A DNA stretch of 57,133 bases from an uncultured Pseudanabaenaceae cyanobacterium. GTDB taxonomy: Bacteria; Cyanobacteriota; Cyanobacteriia; PCC-9006; JAAUQQ01. The stretch spans positions 1-57,133 of the forward strand of contig CALLAT010000164.1 in NCBI GenBank assembly GCA_938002085.1. Direction: 5' to 3'. Under the pieces are notes generated by a model. It did no database searches and was not told the origin of the DNA. It saw only the letters and a list, made by a program, of their open reading frames with translations. Made by a program: the position numbers and the translations under genes. Within the stretch, counting starts at the first letter, position 1; each line of letters begins with the position of its first letter. Shown here in pieces: positions 25,952 through 36,661 of the stretch.

Positions 25952-27121
25952 TTGACTAAGCAACAAGACGGTATCGCCCCCCACGGCGGCACACTCATCA
26001 ACCGCCTCGCCAGCGAAGCTCAGAAAAAAGAGTTTCTGGCCCAAGCCGATAGCCTGCCCAAGGTACAGCTCGACAAAAGAGCGATGTCTGACCTGGTCAT
26101 GATCGCCATTGGCGGCTTCAGCCCCATCGAAGGCTTCATGGGCAAAGCAGACTACGAGCCTGTGGTGACAGACATGCGTCTCGCCAGTGGCTTGCCCTGG
26201 TCTGTTCCCGTTACCCTTTCGGTTAGCGAAGAAATCGCCTCTCCGCTCAGTGAAGGTAGCTTGGTTCGCTTGGACGACGAAACCGGTCGCTTCGTCGGCG
26301 TCTTGGAGCTGACTGAAAAGTACAGCTACGACAAAAAGAAAGAAGCTAAGAACGTTTACGGCACCGAGGAAGACAAGCACCCCGGCGTCGCCGTGGTCTA
26401 CCAACAAGGTGACATCAACCTCGCCGGTCCCGTGTGGCTACTAGAGCGCGATGGGCATCCCCTCTTCCCCGCTTACCAAATTGACCCTGCTGAATCCCGC
26501 AAGCAATTCCGCGAGCGTGGCTGGCAAACCGTTGTGGGCTTCCAAACTCGCAACCCCATCCACCGCGCCCACGAGTACATCATCAAATGTGCGCTGGAGA
26601 CCGTGGATGGCCTCTTCTTGCATCCCCTCGTTGGCGCAACCAAGAGCGATGACATCCCTGCGGATGTGCGCATGCGCTGCTACGAGATCATGATGGAGAA
26701 CTATTTCCCCAAAGAGCGAGTGATTCTCGCTATCAATCCCTCGGCCATGCGCTATGCCGGTCCTCGGGAAGCGATCTTCCATGCGCTGATCCGCAAGAAC
26801 TATGGCTGCACCCACTTCATCGTCGGTCGTGACCATGCTGGCGTAGGCGACTACTACGGTACCTACGACGCTCAAAAGATCTTTGATCAGTTTGAGCCAG
26901 GCGAAATGGGCATCACCCCCATGAAGTTTGAGCATGCGTTCTACTGCACCCGCACCGAAGGTATGGCCACCAGCAAGACCAGCCCTAGCACCGCTGAAGA
27001 GCGTATCCACCTCTCCGGCACCAAGGTGCGTGCCTTGCTGCGCGCTGGCGAAATGCCCCCCCCAGAGTTCTCTCGCCCTAAGGTGGCTGCAGAACTCGCT
27101 CGCGCCATGCACGACAAATAA
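25952..27121 (+). CDS. sat: Sulfate adenylyltransferase (ATP sulfurylase)
   Basis: The 389-residue enzyme activates sulfate with ATP to adenosine 5'-phosphosulfate, the first step of assimilatory sulfate reduction. It shows [13 protein letters not shown] at the N-terminus, the nucleotide-binding [33 protein letters not shown], and the [22 protein letters not shown] end. I start it at TTG 25952, which has AAGGGAG seven bases upstream and gives the normal family length. The frame remains open to 25829, but that extra part crosses the psbO terminator hairpin. A dispersed palindrome and a terminator follow. Confidence 0.95.
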   Translation: MTKQQDGIAPHGGTLINRLASEAQKKEFLAQADSLPKVQLDKRAMSDLVMIAIGGFSPIEGFMGKADYEPVVTDMRLASGLPWSVPVTLSVSEEIASPLSEGSLVRLDDETGRFVGVLELTEKYSYDKKKEAKNVYGTEEDKHPGVAVVYQQGDINLAGPVWLLERDGHPLFPAYQIDPAESRKQFRERGWQTVVGFQTRNPIHRAHEYIIKCALETVDGLFLHPLVGATKSDDIPADVRMRCYEIMMENYFPKERVILAINPSAMRYAGPREAIFHALIRKNYGCTHFIVGRDHAGVGDYYGTYDAQKIFDQFEPGEMGITPMKFEHAFYCTRTEGMATSKTSPSTAEERIHLSGTKVRALLRAGEMPPPEFSRPKVAAELARAMHDK

Positions 27122-27163
27122 AAATAAAGTCCAGTCCAATCGGGGATTGAGCCTTTAGCGAAT

Positions 27164-27187
27164 GTAGGGACATGGCATGCCATGTCC
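27164..27187. repeat. Dispersed palindrome, single copy
   Basis: GTAG then GGACATGGCATGCCATGTCC, a gap-free palindrome with the same arms as the copies at 8973, 9078 and 22087. It lies between the sat stop and the sat terminator. Confidence 0.75.
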
Positions 27188-27198
27188 AAGAAGCATCC

Positions 27199-27235
27199 AG
27201 CCGAAGACAAGCCAGCGCTTGCCTTCGGCTTTTTT
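27199..27235 (+). terminator. Intrinsic terminator of sat
   Basis: AGCCGAAG (27199-27206) pairs with CTTCGGCT (27223-27230), with an inner CAAG/CTTG pairing, and runs into six T residues. Confidence 0.85.
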
Positions 27236-27417
27236 GATCAACTTCAAAGAATGAAGGCCAGGCCAAAACAAACGAAAGATCGAAAAATTTACAGTTCTGT
27301 AGCGCTTGAGCCCAGTCGAATCCAACCTAAATTTGTATGATGGAAGCGGTCCAGACGACCGGCCCTACGAACCATCCCCAGGGGCCTTGAAACGGGGAAG
27401 CATCATTAGGATATTCC

Positions 27418-29847
27418 ATGGGATTTAAGCGGCGATCGCTGCTCAAGGCATCGGCAGTGACCCTAGCGGGCTGGGCTTTGGGCGGTCCGACCTGGTCCCA
27501 GCAAAGTCAGCGCTCTGGCGAGCTCCTAGCCGCAACTGCGGAAAAGAAATTAGCGATCCTCGTGGGCATCAACCATTACGGTGGCGATGCAGCGGATTGT
27601 CCAAAACTGCGAGGCTGTATCAATGATCTGGAGCTACAGCGTCAGCTGCTGATCCACCGCTTTGGCTTTGAGCCCAGCAATATCCTCACCCTGAGCAATC
27701 GCCAAGCCACCCGCAGCAAAGTCCAGGGAGCCATTATTGACCATTTCATCGGTCAAATGGGGCCCAACGACACCGCAGTCTTTCACTTCAGTGGCTACGG
27801 CAGCACTGTCAACACCAGCGAAGCGAGCAATTCCCAGCGCACTCTGGTTCTCCATGACAGCTGCGACAGCGAGGATGAATTGTCAGATTGGCCTGAAGAA
27901 AGTCTACTCAGTCTATTAACAGCCCTACCGAGCGATCGCGTCCTGGCAGTCCTGGACACCAGCTACGCTTTACCCGCGCTCAGCGTCAATTCCACGGCAT
28001 TGAGGGCGCGATCGCGCCTCAGCCCTCCCCCCGCTCCCTTCGATAGCCTGCATCAAGAGCTAGAAGCCCAGCGAATCTCCGCGCTCCAAGGGAAAGGCAG
28101 CAAGGAAAATAGCGCAGTCATCCTCCGGGCCAGCCAGCTCAGGGATGTCGCTGTGGAATTCGAAAGCCAAGCAGGCCCCGTCGGACTCCTCACCTACTGC
28201 TTCACCCAGCAACTTTGGCAGTCCAGTACCCATAAAACCCTCGGCAACACCCTCGAAGGGGCCACCGCCCGCTTACAGCAAAGCCTGGGCCTGGACCAAC
28301 AGCCCCAACTCGCCAATGCCAAGTTCCAGGGCCGCACCTTAACCAAACTGGGGCTAAAAGAGCGATCGCCCTATGGCAGCGCTGGAGCCGTCACCACAGT
28401 GAAACGCGATGGTTCCGTGCACCTCTGGCTCGGCGGCTACTCCGCTGAAGCCTTAACCCACTGCGAGTCAGGCGCTGTCGTCCGCTTGGATAGCGAAGGC
28501 TTGGCTGGAAATCCGCCGCTGTCGCCTAGCTACTTCCGCATTCAAGATCGCGATGGCATGGTTGCAGAAGCCGTTCCGCTGCGTGCAAAGGACTTACTCC
28601 CCCCCTTCATCCAAACTTCCACAGCTCAGTCGATATCAAAGTCTGAAACGGGCAAATCTGGAACTGACAGCTCAGCCTCCGCAGCCACTGCATTGCCCAC
28701 ATCCGCCGCCCTAAGCGAGGCGGCCCAGACCTCAGCCTTAGCCGTCCCTCACCAGCCCATTCAAGAACAAATCCGCATTGTTCCCCGGGAGCTCTCCATT
28801 CAAGTGGGCCTAGACGATCGCTTTAATCGCGTCGAACGAGTAGATGCCACTAGCGCCATCACCTCCATTCCCAACGTTTCCGTCGCCTCCTCTAAAAGCC
28901 CCACAGACTATGTCTTCGGGCGAGTCACGACCCCAGCGGAGAATGGGGTAGCAAGCTTACCCAATAACTTAGGCAACAGTGGCATCGCCGATGCCTCAGC
29001 TACCCCAACAGCCACGGATACGCCCCCAGCAGCCCCAGTCTTGCCCGAGACCAAATATGGACTGCTCCTCCTCAATCAACAGGCACTCCCCGCAACGGTT
29101 GGAGCCACAGCCGAAGCGGTCAAAACAGCGATCCAACGTCTCCAACCCTATTTGGAGACCCTGCGCGCCGAGAAAGCACTCCAGCTTCTCGAAAACACGG
29201 CCAGCTCCGACTTGGCCCTAGAAGTGCGGTGGGAAACCCTTCGCTCTGTGAAAGGGGGCAAACCTGAAGAGATCGCCCTCCGCATTGCCCAGGGTCACAG
29301 TGACGACGCCCAACCCATCCCAGTCGCCCAGCTCACATCGGGAGACCAAGTCCGCTACACGTTTAAGAATCAAAGCGGTCGCCCCATCTATGTCATGGTT
29401 CTCGGCGTCAACAGCCTGGGGCAATGGCTCATGCCCTTCAACACCACTCCAGACAGCACTAGTGAAACCAAGCCTGTTCCCAGCTTGAGTCGCAGCAAAG
29501 CCACCATTACCAGCGGCAATAATTTCAATGAGCCCATTGCTCCAGGGCAAAGTATCAAGGGGGAATGGCCCGTGGAAAGTCAAAAGGGAGTCACGAGTTT
29601 ATATGTGGTGGCGATCGCCGCCCCCTTTGACCAATCCTATGCCCTGCTATCGGCCCAAAAGCAGGACCTCGTTGAAGCCCAGCGCCTCCAACGTCTCAGA
29701 ACTCCCTTTGAACTCTCCCAAGCTTTATTAGAAGACTTGCAGCTTGCCAGCAACAGCATTGCGCCTGTTTTGCCTGCTCAAGATGAGCATTACGCCCTAA
29801 ACACCAAAGCCTGGGCAACCTTTCGCTACGCCTACTCTGTGGGATAG
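27418..29847 (+). CDS. Tat-exported caspase-fold protein with Tyr-Ser dyad (orthocaspase-like) and DUF4384-like C-terminus
   Basis: An 809-residue protein starting GFKRRSLLKASA, a twin-arginine signal peptide. Residues about 43-190 form a caspase p20 fold: KLAILVGINHYGG, LRGCINDLELQRQLL and VFHFSGYGS. The catalytic His of FSGHG is Tyr (Y127) and the catalytic Cys of the D-x-C segment is Ser (D180-T-S182). Such Tyr-Ser variants are known among cyanobacterial orthocaspases and are thought to be proteolytically inactive. A long low-complexity Ser/Ala/Thr linker follows, and residues about 640-730 contain a DUF4384-like domain (DQVRYTFKNQSGRPIYVMVLG, QWLMPFN). The gene is single, between sat and ftsH, each with its own terminator or promoter gap. 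Role likely structural or regulatory; not shown by sequence. Confidence 0.88.
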   Translation: MGFKRRSLLKASAVTLAGWALGGPTWSQQSQRSGELLAATAEKKLAILVGINHYGGDAADCPKLRGCINDLELQRQLLIHRFGFEPSNILTLSNRQATRSKVQGAIIDHFIGQMGPNDTAVFHFSGYGSTVNTSEASNSQRTLVLHDSCDSEDELSDWPEESLLSLLTALPSDRVLAVLDTSYALPALSVNSTALRARSRLSPPPAPFDSLHQELEAQRISALQGKGSKENSAVILRASQLRDVAVEFESQAGPVGLLTYCFTQQLWQSSTHKTLGNTLEGATARLQQSLGLDQQPQLANAKFQGRTLTKLGLKERSPYGSAGAVTTVKRDGSVHLWLGGYSAEALTHCESGAVVRLDSEGLAGNPPLSPSYFRIQDRDGMVAEAVPLRAKDLLPPFIQTSTAQSISKSETGKSGTDSSASAATALPTSAALSEAAQTSALAVPHQPIQEQIRIVPRELSIQVGLDDRFNRVERVDATSAITSIPNVSVASSKSPTDYVFGRVTTPAENGVASLPNNLGNSGIADASATPTATDTPPAAPVLPETKYGLLLLNQQALPATVGATAEAVKTAIQRLQPYLETLRAEKALQLLENTASSDLALEVRWETLRSVKGGKPEEIALRIAQGHSDDAQPIPVAQLTSGDQVRYTFKNQSGRPIYVMVLGVNSLGQWLMPFNTTPDSTSETKPVPSLSRSKATITSGNNFNEPIAPGQSIKGEWPVESQKGVTSLYVVAIAAPFDQSYALLSAQKQDLVEAQRLQRLRTPFELSQALLEDLQLASNSIAPVLPAQDEHYALNTKAWATFRYAYSVG

Positions 29848-29969
29848 GTCCGTCACCAGGGATCACAAACCCAACGGCGCGCAATTAAGATCTGCGTTAA
29901 GATTAGTGAACATAAGATTTAAATTGGGTATAGCAACACCCAGATACCAACCAAGGGGAGACAACGCCC

Positions 29970-31820
29970 GTGAAAAAGCGGTGGAGAAATGCAGGACTTT
30001 ACGCCCTGCTCGTACTGGTTGTGATTGCGCTATTGACCTCATTTATTGATGGGTCTCAGCAAGGTAACCAGAAAGAGAAACTGCGTTATAGCGAGTTCAT
30101 CAGCCGAGTCAACTCGAATGATGTCACTCGAGTCACCATCGTTCAGGACCAGGCTCAAGCCACGGTCAAAACTGAAGATGGCACCCTCTATGACGTCAAT
30201 CTGCCTCCTGAAGACAAGCAGATCTATGACCTGCTCAGCGAGAAGAAAGTCGACGTTGCCATTAGCCCCAGCGGTACAGACAACGTTCTCTTCAGAACAG
30301 CTGGCAGCTTCATTCTGCCCTTCCTGCTCTTGATTGGTCTGTTCTTCTTGCTACGTCGTGCCCAAGGCGGCCCAGGCAACCAAGCCATGAACTTTGGTAA
30401 GTCCAAAGCGCGTGTGCAAATGGAGCCCCAGACTCAAGTCACCTTTGGTGATGTGGCCGGTATTGACCAAGCCAAGCTAGAGCTGACCGAGGTTGTTGAT
30501 TTCCTCAAGAACGCAGAACGCTTCACCGCTGTGGGTGCCAAGATTCCCAAGGGCGTTCTCCTGGTTGGCCCTCCTGGTACCGGTAAAACCCTCCTCGCTC
30601 GTGCCGTCGCGGGAGAAGCAGGCGTTCCCTTCTTCTCCATCTCCGGTTCTGAGTTTGTGGAAATGTTTGTGGGTGTGGGTGCGTCCCGCGTTCGCGATCT
30701 GTTCGAACAGGCTAAGACCAACGCCCCTTGCATCGTCTTTATCGACGAGATTGATGCCGTGGGTCGTCAGCGTGGTGCTGGCCTTGGCGGCGGCAACGAT
30801 GAGCGTGAACAAACCCTCAACCAGTTGTTGACCGAGATGGATGGCTTTGAGGGCAACACCGGCATCATCTTGATTGCTGCAACCAACCGCCCCGACGTAC
30901 TGGACTCCGCTCTACTTCGCCCCGGTCGCTTTGACCGCCAGGTTGTTGTAGATCGTCCTGACTACAGCGGTCGTCTGGAAATTCTCAACGTCCATGCCCG
31001 TGGCAAGACCATCTCTAAGGATGTGGACTTGGACAAAATCGCCCGTCGTACCCCTGGGTTCACCGGTGCTGACCTGTCTAACCTGTTGAACGAAGCGGCT
31101 ATCTTGGCGGCTCGTCGTAGCTTGACTGAAGTCTCCATGGACGAAGTCAACGATGCAATCGACCGCGTCATGGCCGGTCCAGAGAAGAAGGATCGCGTCA
31201 TGAGCGAGCGCCGTAAGGAACTCGTGGCTTACCACGAAGCAGGCCACGCTTTGGTTGGTGCTTTAATGCCCGACTACGATGCGGTTCAAAAAATCAGCAT
31301 CATTCCTCGCGGTCGCGCCGGTGGCCTCACCTGGTTCACCCCCAGCGAAGATCGCTTGGAATCCGGCCTATACTCCCGCTCCTACCTGCGTAACCGCATG
31401 GCAGTTGCCCTAGGTGGCCGCATCGCTGAGGAAATCATCTACGGCGAAGACGAAGTCACCACAGGTGCTTCCAGCGACCTCCAGCAGGTCGCCCGCGATG
31501 CCCGCATGATGATCACTCGCTTCGGCATGAGTGAGCGCCTCGGCCCCGTGGCCTTGGGTCGCCAGCAGGGGGGCAACATGTTCCTCGGTCGCGACATCTC
31601 TTCCGAGCGTGACTTCTCTGAAGAAACCGCTTCTGTAATCGACGAAGAGGTTCGTACCCTGGTTGACCAAGCTTACGATCGCGCCAAAGACGTGCTCGTT
31701 AGCAACCGTCACATTCTCGACAAACTAGCTGACATGCTGATCGAGAAGGAAACGGTAGATGCTGAGGAGCTACAACTGCTGCTCAACACCAGCGAATTGA
31801 AGATGGCGGCCATCGCCTAA
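29970..31820 (+). CDS. ftsH: ATP-dependent zinc metalloprotease FtsH
   Basis: The 616-residue membrane protease degrades damaged membrane proteins, including photosystem II D1 in cyanobacteria, as a hexamer. Two N-terminal membrane helices (residues about 8-25 and 111-128) enclose a periplasmic or lumenal domain. The AAA domain has [36 protein letters not shown] and the SRH region [19 protein letters not shown]. The zinc site HEAGH is at residues 422-426. The start is GTG 29970 with AAGGGGAG nine bases upstream. Length and the [13 protein letters not shown] opening suggest the FtsH3 type of Synechocystis, but the paralog class needs a tree. A strong terminator follows. Confidence 0.97.
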   Translation: MKKRWRNAGLYALLVLVVIALLTSFIDGSQQGNQKEKLRYSEFISRVNSNDVTRVTIVQDQAQATVKTEDGTLYDVNLPPEDKQIYDLLSEKKVDVAISPSGTDNVLFRTAGSFILPFLLLIGLFFLLRRAQGGPGNQAMNFGKSKARVQMEPQTQVTFGDVAGIDQAKLELTEVVDFLKNAERFTAVGAKIPKGVLLVGPPGTGKTLLARAVAGEAGVPFFSISGSEFVEMFVGVGASRVRDLFEQAKTNAPCIVFIDEIDAVGRQRGAGLGGGNDEREQTLNQLLTEMDGFEGNTGIILIAATNRPDVLDSALLRPGRFDRQVVVDRPDYSGRLEILNVHARGKTISKDVDLDKIARRTPGFTGADLSNLLNEAAILAARRSLTEVSMDEVNDAIDRVMAGPEKKDRVMSERRKELVAYHEAGHALVGALMPDYDAVQKISIIPRGRAGGLTWFTPSEDRLESGLYSRSYLRNRMAVALGGRIAEEIIYGEDEVTTGASSDLQQVARDARMMITRFGMSERLGPVALGRQQGGNMFLGRDISSERDFSEETASVIDEEVRTLVDQAYDRAKDVLVSNRHILDKLADMLIEKETVDAEELQLLLNTSELKMAAIA

Positions 31821-31910
31821 GACCGTTTAGTGAGCAGTCACGAAGCTAATTAAGCTTTCGTTGACTGCCCACAACATTTGAACGTCTTACCCCACCGCTT
31901 TCAATACACT

Positions 31911-31942
31911 AGAGGCGGCTCCAAGGAGCCGCCTCTTTTTTT
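31911..31942 (+). terminator. Intrinsic terminator of ftsH
   Basis: A perfect 12-bp stem, AGAGGCGGCTCC with GGAGCCGCCTCT, loop AA, followed by an unbroken T run. It ends 15 bases before the eda start, so eda must either have a promoter inside this narrow gap or depend on read-through. Confidence 0.9.
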
Positions 31943-31957
31943 GTTATACAGATCCCT

Positions 31958-32635
31958 ATGACCGCAGCCTCGACCGAGTCAGGACGCAATGCTCCCTGGC
32001 TCAATGACCTCCGCCGCGATCGCCTCATCGCCGTCATTCGTGCCCCCAGCCTGGCCCAAGGAGAGCAAATGGCAGCAGCCGTCGCCCGGGCAGGCTTTCG
32101 CCACTTAGAAGTAACCTGCGATAGCGATCGCCCCTTCGAGCTGGTCCAGCGCCTTAAGACAGCCTGGCCCCAATGCTGGATAGGCCTAGGAACCGTTGTA
32201 ACCCAAGACCAACTCAATCAAGCCATTGCCATTGAGGCGGCATTTGGCTTTAGCCCGATCCTGGACAAGCCCTTACTGGAAGAGGCGATCGCCGCCTCCT
32301 TCCCTCTCATAACCGGCAGCCTCACCCCCAACGAAATTTGGCAGGCCTGGGAAGCCGGGGCCCCAGCCGTGAAAGTCTTTCCTGTGACAGCGATGGGAGG
32401 AGCCACATATCTAAAAAACTTGCGTGCCCCTCTAGCAGGCATCTCCTTGATTCCCACGGGTGGCATTGCCATAGAAGATGCTGTCCCACTATTACAAGCC
32501 GGAGCCATGGCTATTGGTCTAGGAGGAAGTCTTTTCCCTAAGGCAGCAGTCGCCGCAGAAGATTGGCAACGGGTCGAACAGCAAGCAACTGCAGTGGTTA
32601 GAGACATTAAAAAACTCCCAAACAAAACAGCTTGA
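31958..32635 (+). CDS. eda: KDPG/KHG aldolase (Entner-Doudoroff)
   Basis: The 225-residue class I aldolase splits 2-keto-3-deoxy-6-phosphogluconate to pyruvate and glyceraldehyde-3-phosphate. The TIM-barrel shows LIAVIRAPSLAQGEQMA, the catalytic Glu in FRHLEVTC, WIGLGTVVTQDQ, and the Schiff-base Lys in APAVKVFPVTAMGG (K139). The phosphate-binding end is ISLIPTGGIAIEDAVPLLQAGAMAIGLGGSLF. The FGFSPILDKPLLEEA stretch is slightly different from the usual SPG form. It begins at ATG 31958 only a few bases after the ftsH terminator. A tRNA gene lies just downstream on the other strand. Confidence 0.92.
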   Translation: MTAASTESGRNAPWLNDLRRDRLIAVIRAPSLAQGEQMAAAVARAGFRHLEVTCDSDRPFELVQRLKTAWPQCWIGLGTVVTQDQLNQAIAIEAAFGFSPILDKPLLEEAIAASFPLITGSLTPNEIWQAWEAGAPAVKVFPVTAMGGATYLKNLRAPLAGISLIPTGGIAIEDAVPLLQAGAMAIGLGGSLFPKAAVAAEDWQRVEQQATAVVRDIKKLPNKTA

Positions 32636-32656
32636 GAGTCAAAATCACGATCTAAA

Positions 32657-32728
32657 AGCCGGTGATGCGATTTGAACGCACGACCCCCTAATTACGAGTT
32701 AGGTGCTCTACCCCTGAGCTACACCGGC
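32657..32728 (-). tRNA. tRNA-Thr (anticodon CGT)
   Basis: The minus strand folds as a 72-nt cloverleaf: acceptor GCCGGTG pairs with CACCGGC, D arm GCTC/GAGC, anticodon arm CCTAA/TTAGG with loop CTCGTAA (anticodon CGT, reading ACG), and T arm GTGCG/CGCAT with loop TTCAAAT. The discriminator base is U and CCA is not encoded. It converges on eda. Confidence 0.95.
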
Positions 32729-33114
32729 AGGGCTCAGATAGTATATCAAAATTTAGCAAACGTACTAATGAATTCCGGCATTTTGTGCGTTTAACCCCAG
32801 CGATACTTTTCAAGTCAATGAACTATCACCCTGGCAAGCATTAACTTGCCCCATCCCGAAGCTCAGCTCGGTACAACAGCCCAGGGAATCGCCAACCCAC
32901 CGTCGAAGAAACCGTTAGGATAAGAAACCAGACCAGTAGAGGCCTGCGTATCTCTGCTTCGACGATTTTGAGGAAATGTGCAGTCGTCAATCAGGACAGC
33001 TTGCAAGGCCTCAAACTTCCCGAGCAAGCAGAATCATTGCCTCCTGAAGCTGACATCAGCCGTCCGAGCCTGGGCAAAGTCACAGGACAAATTCACTCTT
33101 TCATCTCTTGTTCC
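32729..33114. other. Intergenic region between tRNA-Thr and the DUF3493 gene
   Basis: These 386 bases hold the promoters of the divergent tRNA-Thr and the DUF3493 gene. The frame of the latter is open back to 32968, but that stretch reads as non-conserved residues. I see no RNA gene or clear repeat. Confidence 0.45.
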
Positions 33115-33456
33115 ATGTCAGCAGACTCTCCCTCCGATAGCTCCAAAGAACGCATCAGTTCAAAACAACCTGCCAATTCGTCTCTCTCCCCCGAAAAGTA
33201 CGCCCGTCTAAAGGCTGAGACAAAAGCACCCTACCGAGGAGTACGCCGCTTTTTCTATCTCGGATTTGCTGCATCTGGAGCCATGGGAGCCTTCATCTTT
33301 TTTACACAGGCTCTAGCAGGGAGAGATGTATCCCAAGCGTTACCCAATCTAGCGGTACAGCTCGGCGTCATCGCCCTAATGGTTTGGCTACTGCGCGTGG
33401 ACCAAGCCAAAACCAAGGACAAATCGCCGGCAGCTCCGAACAAAATCAATTCCTAA
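33115..33456 (+). CDS. DUF3493 membrane protein (Rep27/LPA1-like domain)
   Basis: A 113-residue protein with a Ser-rich N-terminus. The core is LSPEKYARLKAETKAPYRGVRRFFYLGFAASGAMGAFIFFTQALAG, one or two membrane helices, a second hydrophobic segment (LAVQLGVIALMVWLLRV) and a polar tail. This matches DUF3493, found in cyanobacteria and in chloroplast proteins of the Rep27/LPA1 type that help assemble photosystem II. A photosynthesis-related assembly role is an inference from that kinship. I use ATG 33115 rather than the longer frame from 32968. Confidence 0.78.
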   Translation: MSADSPSDSSKERISSKQPANSSLSPEKYARLKAETKAPYRGVRRFFYLGFAASGAMGAFIFFTQALAGRDVSQALPNLAVQLGVIALMVWLLRVDQAKTKDKSPAAPNKINS

Positions 33457-33547
33457 AGCCTCAAGGCTAACGATGCCCTAAGTTCAGGTTGCTGCAGCCA
33501 TCGCCATTTGATTTGTCCCCGGTCCCCAAAGAACATTAGAAAGCAAT

Positions 33548-33590
33548 AAAGAACCCCTAGGTGCGAATCAGATGCACCCAGGGGTTCTTT
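33548..33590. terminator. Bidirectional intrinsic terminator (DUF3493 / infB)
   Basis: AAAGAACCCCT (33548-33558) pairs with AGGGGTTCTTT (33580-33590), with an inner GGTGC/GCACC stem across one mismatch. It lies between the convergent DUF3493 gene (+) and infB (-) and ends both transcripts. Confidence 0.85.
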
Positions 33591-33631
33591 ATTGAGCCAT
33601 TCAAGCTAAAGCTATTAGCTCATGCTGTGAG

Positions 33632-36600
33632 TTAAGCCGTTGCCAAGGTGCGACGCTTGCTCACCATGCGGAAGGTCTCAATGCGATCGCCTTCCTTCCA
33701 GTCGTTGAAGTTATCAACACCGATGCCGCATTCGAAGCCAGTATTGACTTCCTTAACGTCATCTTTAACGCGACGCAGGGAATCGAGGTTGCCCTCAAAG
33801 ACCACATTGTCACCGCGATGGACCTTGATATTGCAGTTGCGCACCGCCTTACCCGTCTGGACATAACAACCGGCAATGGCATTGCGACCTGCTGTAAACA
33901 CCGCACGAACCTCAACGCTACCGAGGGGTTCAGCAACCATTTCAGGCTCCAGCATGCCTTCCATAGCACCCTGAACTTCCTCAAGCAGGTCATAGATGAT
34001 GTCGTACTCGCGAATATCAACACCGGCCTCATCAGCAGCACGCTTGACCGTGCTAGAAAGTTCGGTATTGAAACCAATGATGACTGCACCACTTGCCGCA
34101 GCCAAGTCAACGTCAGTTTCAGAGATATCACCCGCCGTTGCCATCAGCGTTCGAAGCTGAACTTCACCCTGGGGCAGTTGATCCAAGGAAGAGGTAATCG
34201 CCTCAATGGAACCCTGTACATCAGATTTGATTAACAGGTTGAGTTCCTTCAGGTCCCCTTCCTGGGCCTGAGCCGACAGGGAGCTGAGGGTTACGCGGCG
34301 AGAAGACATTGCCTGCTGCAAGCGAGCATTGCGCTTCTCGTTAGCACGATCAGAAGCCACAGCACGAGCCTGCTTCTCATCGGTGAAGACTTCAAACTCA
34401 TCACCAGCGGCAGGCACCGAGCTTAAGCCCAAGATTTCAACCGCAAAGGAAGGCGCAGCTTGGTCCACCGTTGCGCCCTGGTCATCAACCATGGCACGGA
34501 CACGACCTAGAACATCACCTGCAACCAAAACATCGCCCACTTTCATGGTGCCGTTCTGAACCAGCAGGGTGGCAACTGGGCCACGCGCCTTGTCCAAGTT
34601 GGCTTCAATCACAGTACCCATCGCAGGGCGGTCAGGGTTCGCAGAAAGTTCTTCAACTTCCGTCACCAGCAGGATCATATCCAGCAGGTCATCAATGTTG
34701 TCTCCCTGAATCGCGCTGACTGGAACCATGGGAGTGTCCCCACCCCACTCTTCAGGAACCAGCTCATGCTCAGTGAGCTCCTGCTTAACGCGGTCAGCCT
34801 GGGCACCTTCCTTATCGATCTTGTTAATTGCAACAATGATAGGCACTTCAGCGGCCTTAGCATGGCTAATGGCCTCAATCGTCTGAGGACGAACCCCGTC
34901 ATCAGCAGCCACCACCAGAATGGCGATATCGGTCACGCGAGTACCCCGAGCACGCATGGCGGTGAACGCCTCGTGACCCGGTGTATCGAGGAAGACGATT
35001 TGCTGGTCTTTACCGTTGTGCTCCACATCTACGTGGTAGGCACCGATGTGCTGGGTAATGCCACCGGCCTCACCATCGACAACCTTCGTTTTACGGATGG
35101 AGTCGAGCAAGGTTGTCTTGCCGTGGTCTACGTGGCCCATGACCGTGACAACGGGGGGACGACGCTGGAGGTTCTCCAGGTCGACTTCGTTGAGAATTTC
35201 AGTGGTCTTAATCGCCGCAGAGGCCCGCTCCTCACGGTCCACTAAGATTTCCAATTCCTCACAAACCAGCTCGATCGCAGGCACTTCCAAGGTTTGGGTA
35301 ATGGTCACCGCAACGCCCTTGAAGAAGAGGATGCGAATGATGTCTGCCTCTGGCGTCTTGAGCAGAGCAGACAGATCCTGAACACTCATCTCACCTTTAA
35401 CGGTGACGATTTCAGGCTTCTGAGGTGTCTTCTCCTGACGGCTGAGATAACGCTCGCGACGGCGCTCACCCGCAGTCTTACCAGAACGCTTCTTCTTGCG
35501 CTGTGGTGAAGCAGTGGGCTTGCTTGTTGTCGCCTTCTGCATACTCTTGGGCTTAGGCGGACGTGCCAAGGACTGACTCAATGCAGCAGGACCACCATGG
35601 CGACCCGTTGCATCTAGCAAATCATCATCATCATCGTCACCAATGATGTGCACACGCTGCTTCAGGCGATTAGCCTTCTTAGCCTTGAGTCTTGCTTCCT
35701 CTTCCTCCTCCTGCTGAGAAGGACGCATACCACGGCGACTTGGCCGACTCGGTCGACTGGGCGCATCTAAGCGACGAGGACGTTCCAGGCCTGGGATAGG
35801 TGGCCCATCATCCAACGAGGGCCCCCCTCGTCCTGTATCAGCAGCGGACGTATCAGCCGCTGCCACAGGACGAGACGGTGGCTTAACAAGTTTGGGCCGT
35901 TGCAGCTCTACGATCGGTGGAGGCGTACCTTCAGCGGAAGGCTTGACAGTCAACCGAGGGCGCTGAACAGGCCGCTCCGTACCACTGCCCTCAGGGCGAG
36001 AGCTCTCACCAGCATTTCGCTTGAGCAAGTCCAACCGACGGGGTTGAACCGGCGAAGGCGGCACCGCAGGACGAGGCCTCGCTGGAGGCTCAGGGCGACT
36101 GGGCGCAGGCACAGGCTCTTTCTTCGCGACAGGAGCAGGGCTAGCTGCTGGAGCTGGAGCACTACTCGGCTTGGCCGGGCCTTTAGGTCGAGGAGCGGGT
36201 GCACGGTTCAGGACTGGCTTAGAAGGTGCCCCGGGTCGGCTTGGAGAGGCAGGACGAGCGGGGCTCGGCTTATTACCCGCCGGAGAAGCCGCAGCAGGAC
36301 GCGCTGGAGATGGCGACGCAGAAGCAGGCGCAGAAGCCGGAGGCTCAGGAGCAGCCGGAGCCGGACGACGGATCTCAAGGATCTGCTGCTTCTTCTTAAT
36401 AGGGGGCTTTGCAGGACCTCCCTTAGCAACAGGCCGATTGATCGGTTTCTTGGCAGGTGGCTTAGCGACGGATGGTTTCGCAGAACTCCCACCCGACGAG
36501 GGCGACTTAGGAACTTTGCTTCGGATGCGAGCAGCATCCTCTTCACTCACACTGCTGCTATGACTTTTCACGTCAATATCGAGTGATTTGCAAGCCGCCA

Positions 36601-36661
36601 ATACGTCCTTGTTCTCTACACCTAATTCCTTCGAAAGCTCGTATACCCTTACCTTGCTCAT
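33632..36661 (-). CDS. infB: Translation initiation factor IF-2
   Basis: The 1009-residue GTPase brings initiator tRNA to the 30S subunit. The N-terminal IF2_N domain ([27 protein letters not shown]) is followed by about 300 residues of Pro/Ala/Ser/Arg-rich low-complexity linker. A second IF2_N-like helical region follows ([24 protein letters not shown]). The G domain has [15 protein letters not shown] and NKID. Domains II-IV end in the tRNA-binding C-terminus. ATG 36661 has AGGAAGG upstream, better than the GTG two codons earlier. Unlike most bacteria, infB is not directly behind nusA; a 740-base gap with a terminator-like hairpin separates them. Confidence 0.97.
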   Translation of the reverse strand: MSKVRVYELSKELGVENKDVLAACKSLDIDVKSHSSSVSEEDAARIRSKVPKSPSSGGSSAKPSVAKPPAKKPINRPVAKGGPAKPPIKKKQQILEIRRPAPAAPEPPASAPASASPSPARPAAASPAGNKPSPARPASPSRPGAPSKPVLNRAPAPRPKGPAKPSSAPAPAASPAPVAKKEPVPAPSRPEPPARPRPAVPPSPVQPRRLDLLKRNAGESSRPEGSGTERPVQRPRLTVKPSAEGTPPPIVELQRPKLVKPPSRPVAAADTSAADTGRGGPSLDDGPPIPGLERPRRLDAPSRPSRPSRRGMRPSQQEEEEEARLKAKKANRLKQRVHIIGDDDDDDLLDATGRHGGPAALSQSLARPPKPKSMQKATTSKPTASPQRKKKRSGKTAGERRRERYLSRQEKTPQKPEIVTVKGEMSVQDLSALLKTPEADIIRILFFKGVAVTITQTLEVPAIELVCEELEILVDREERASAAIKTTEILNEVDLENLQRRPPVVTVMGHVDHGKTTLLDSIRKTKVVDGEAGGITQHIGAYHVDVEHNGKDQQIVFLDTPGHEAFTAMRARGTRVTDIAILVVAADDGVRPQTIEAISHAKAAEVPIIVAINKIDKEGAQADRVKQELTEHELVPEEWGGDTPMVPVSAIQGDNIDDLLDMILLVTEVEELSANPDRPAMGTVIEANLDKARGPVATLLVQNGTMKVGDVLVAGDVLGRVRAMVDDQGATVDQAAPSFAVEILGLSSVPAAGDEFEVFTDEKQARAVASDRANEKRNARLQQAMSSRRVTLSSLSAQAQEGDLKELNLLIKSDVQGSIEAITSSLDQLPQGEVQLRTLMATAGDISETDVDLAAASGAVIIGFNTELSSTVKRAADEAGVDIREYDIIYDLLEEVQGAMEGMLEPEMVAEPLGSVEVRAVFTAGRNAIAGCYVQTGKAVRNCNIKVHRGDNVVFEGNLDSLRRVKDDVKEVNTGFECGIGVDNFNDWKEGDRIETFRMVSKRRTLATA

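Noticed and set aside
33632..36661. A second gene in the Pro/Ala/Arg-rich part of infB
   Set aside because: The rich frames there (for example 35900-36586 plus strand) are shadows of the low-complexity linker of IF-2.
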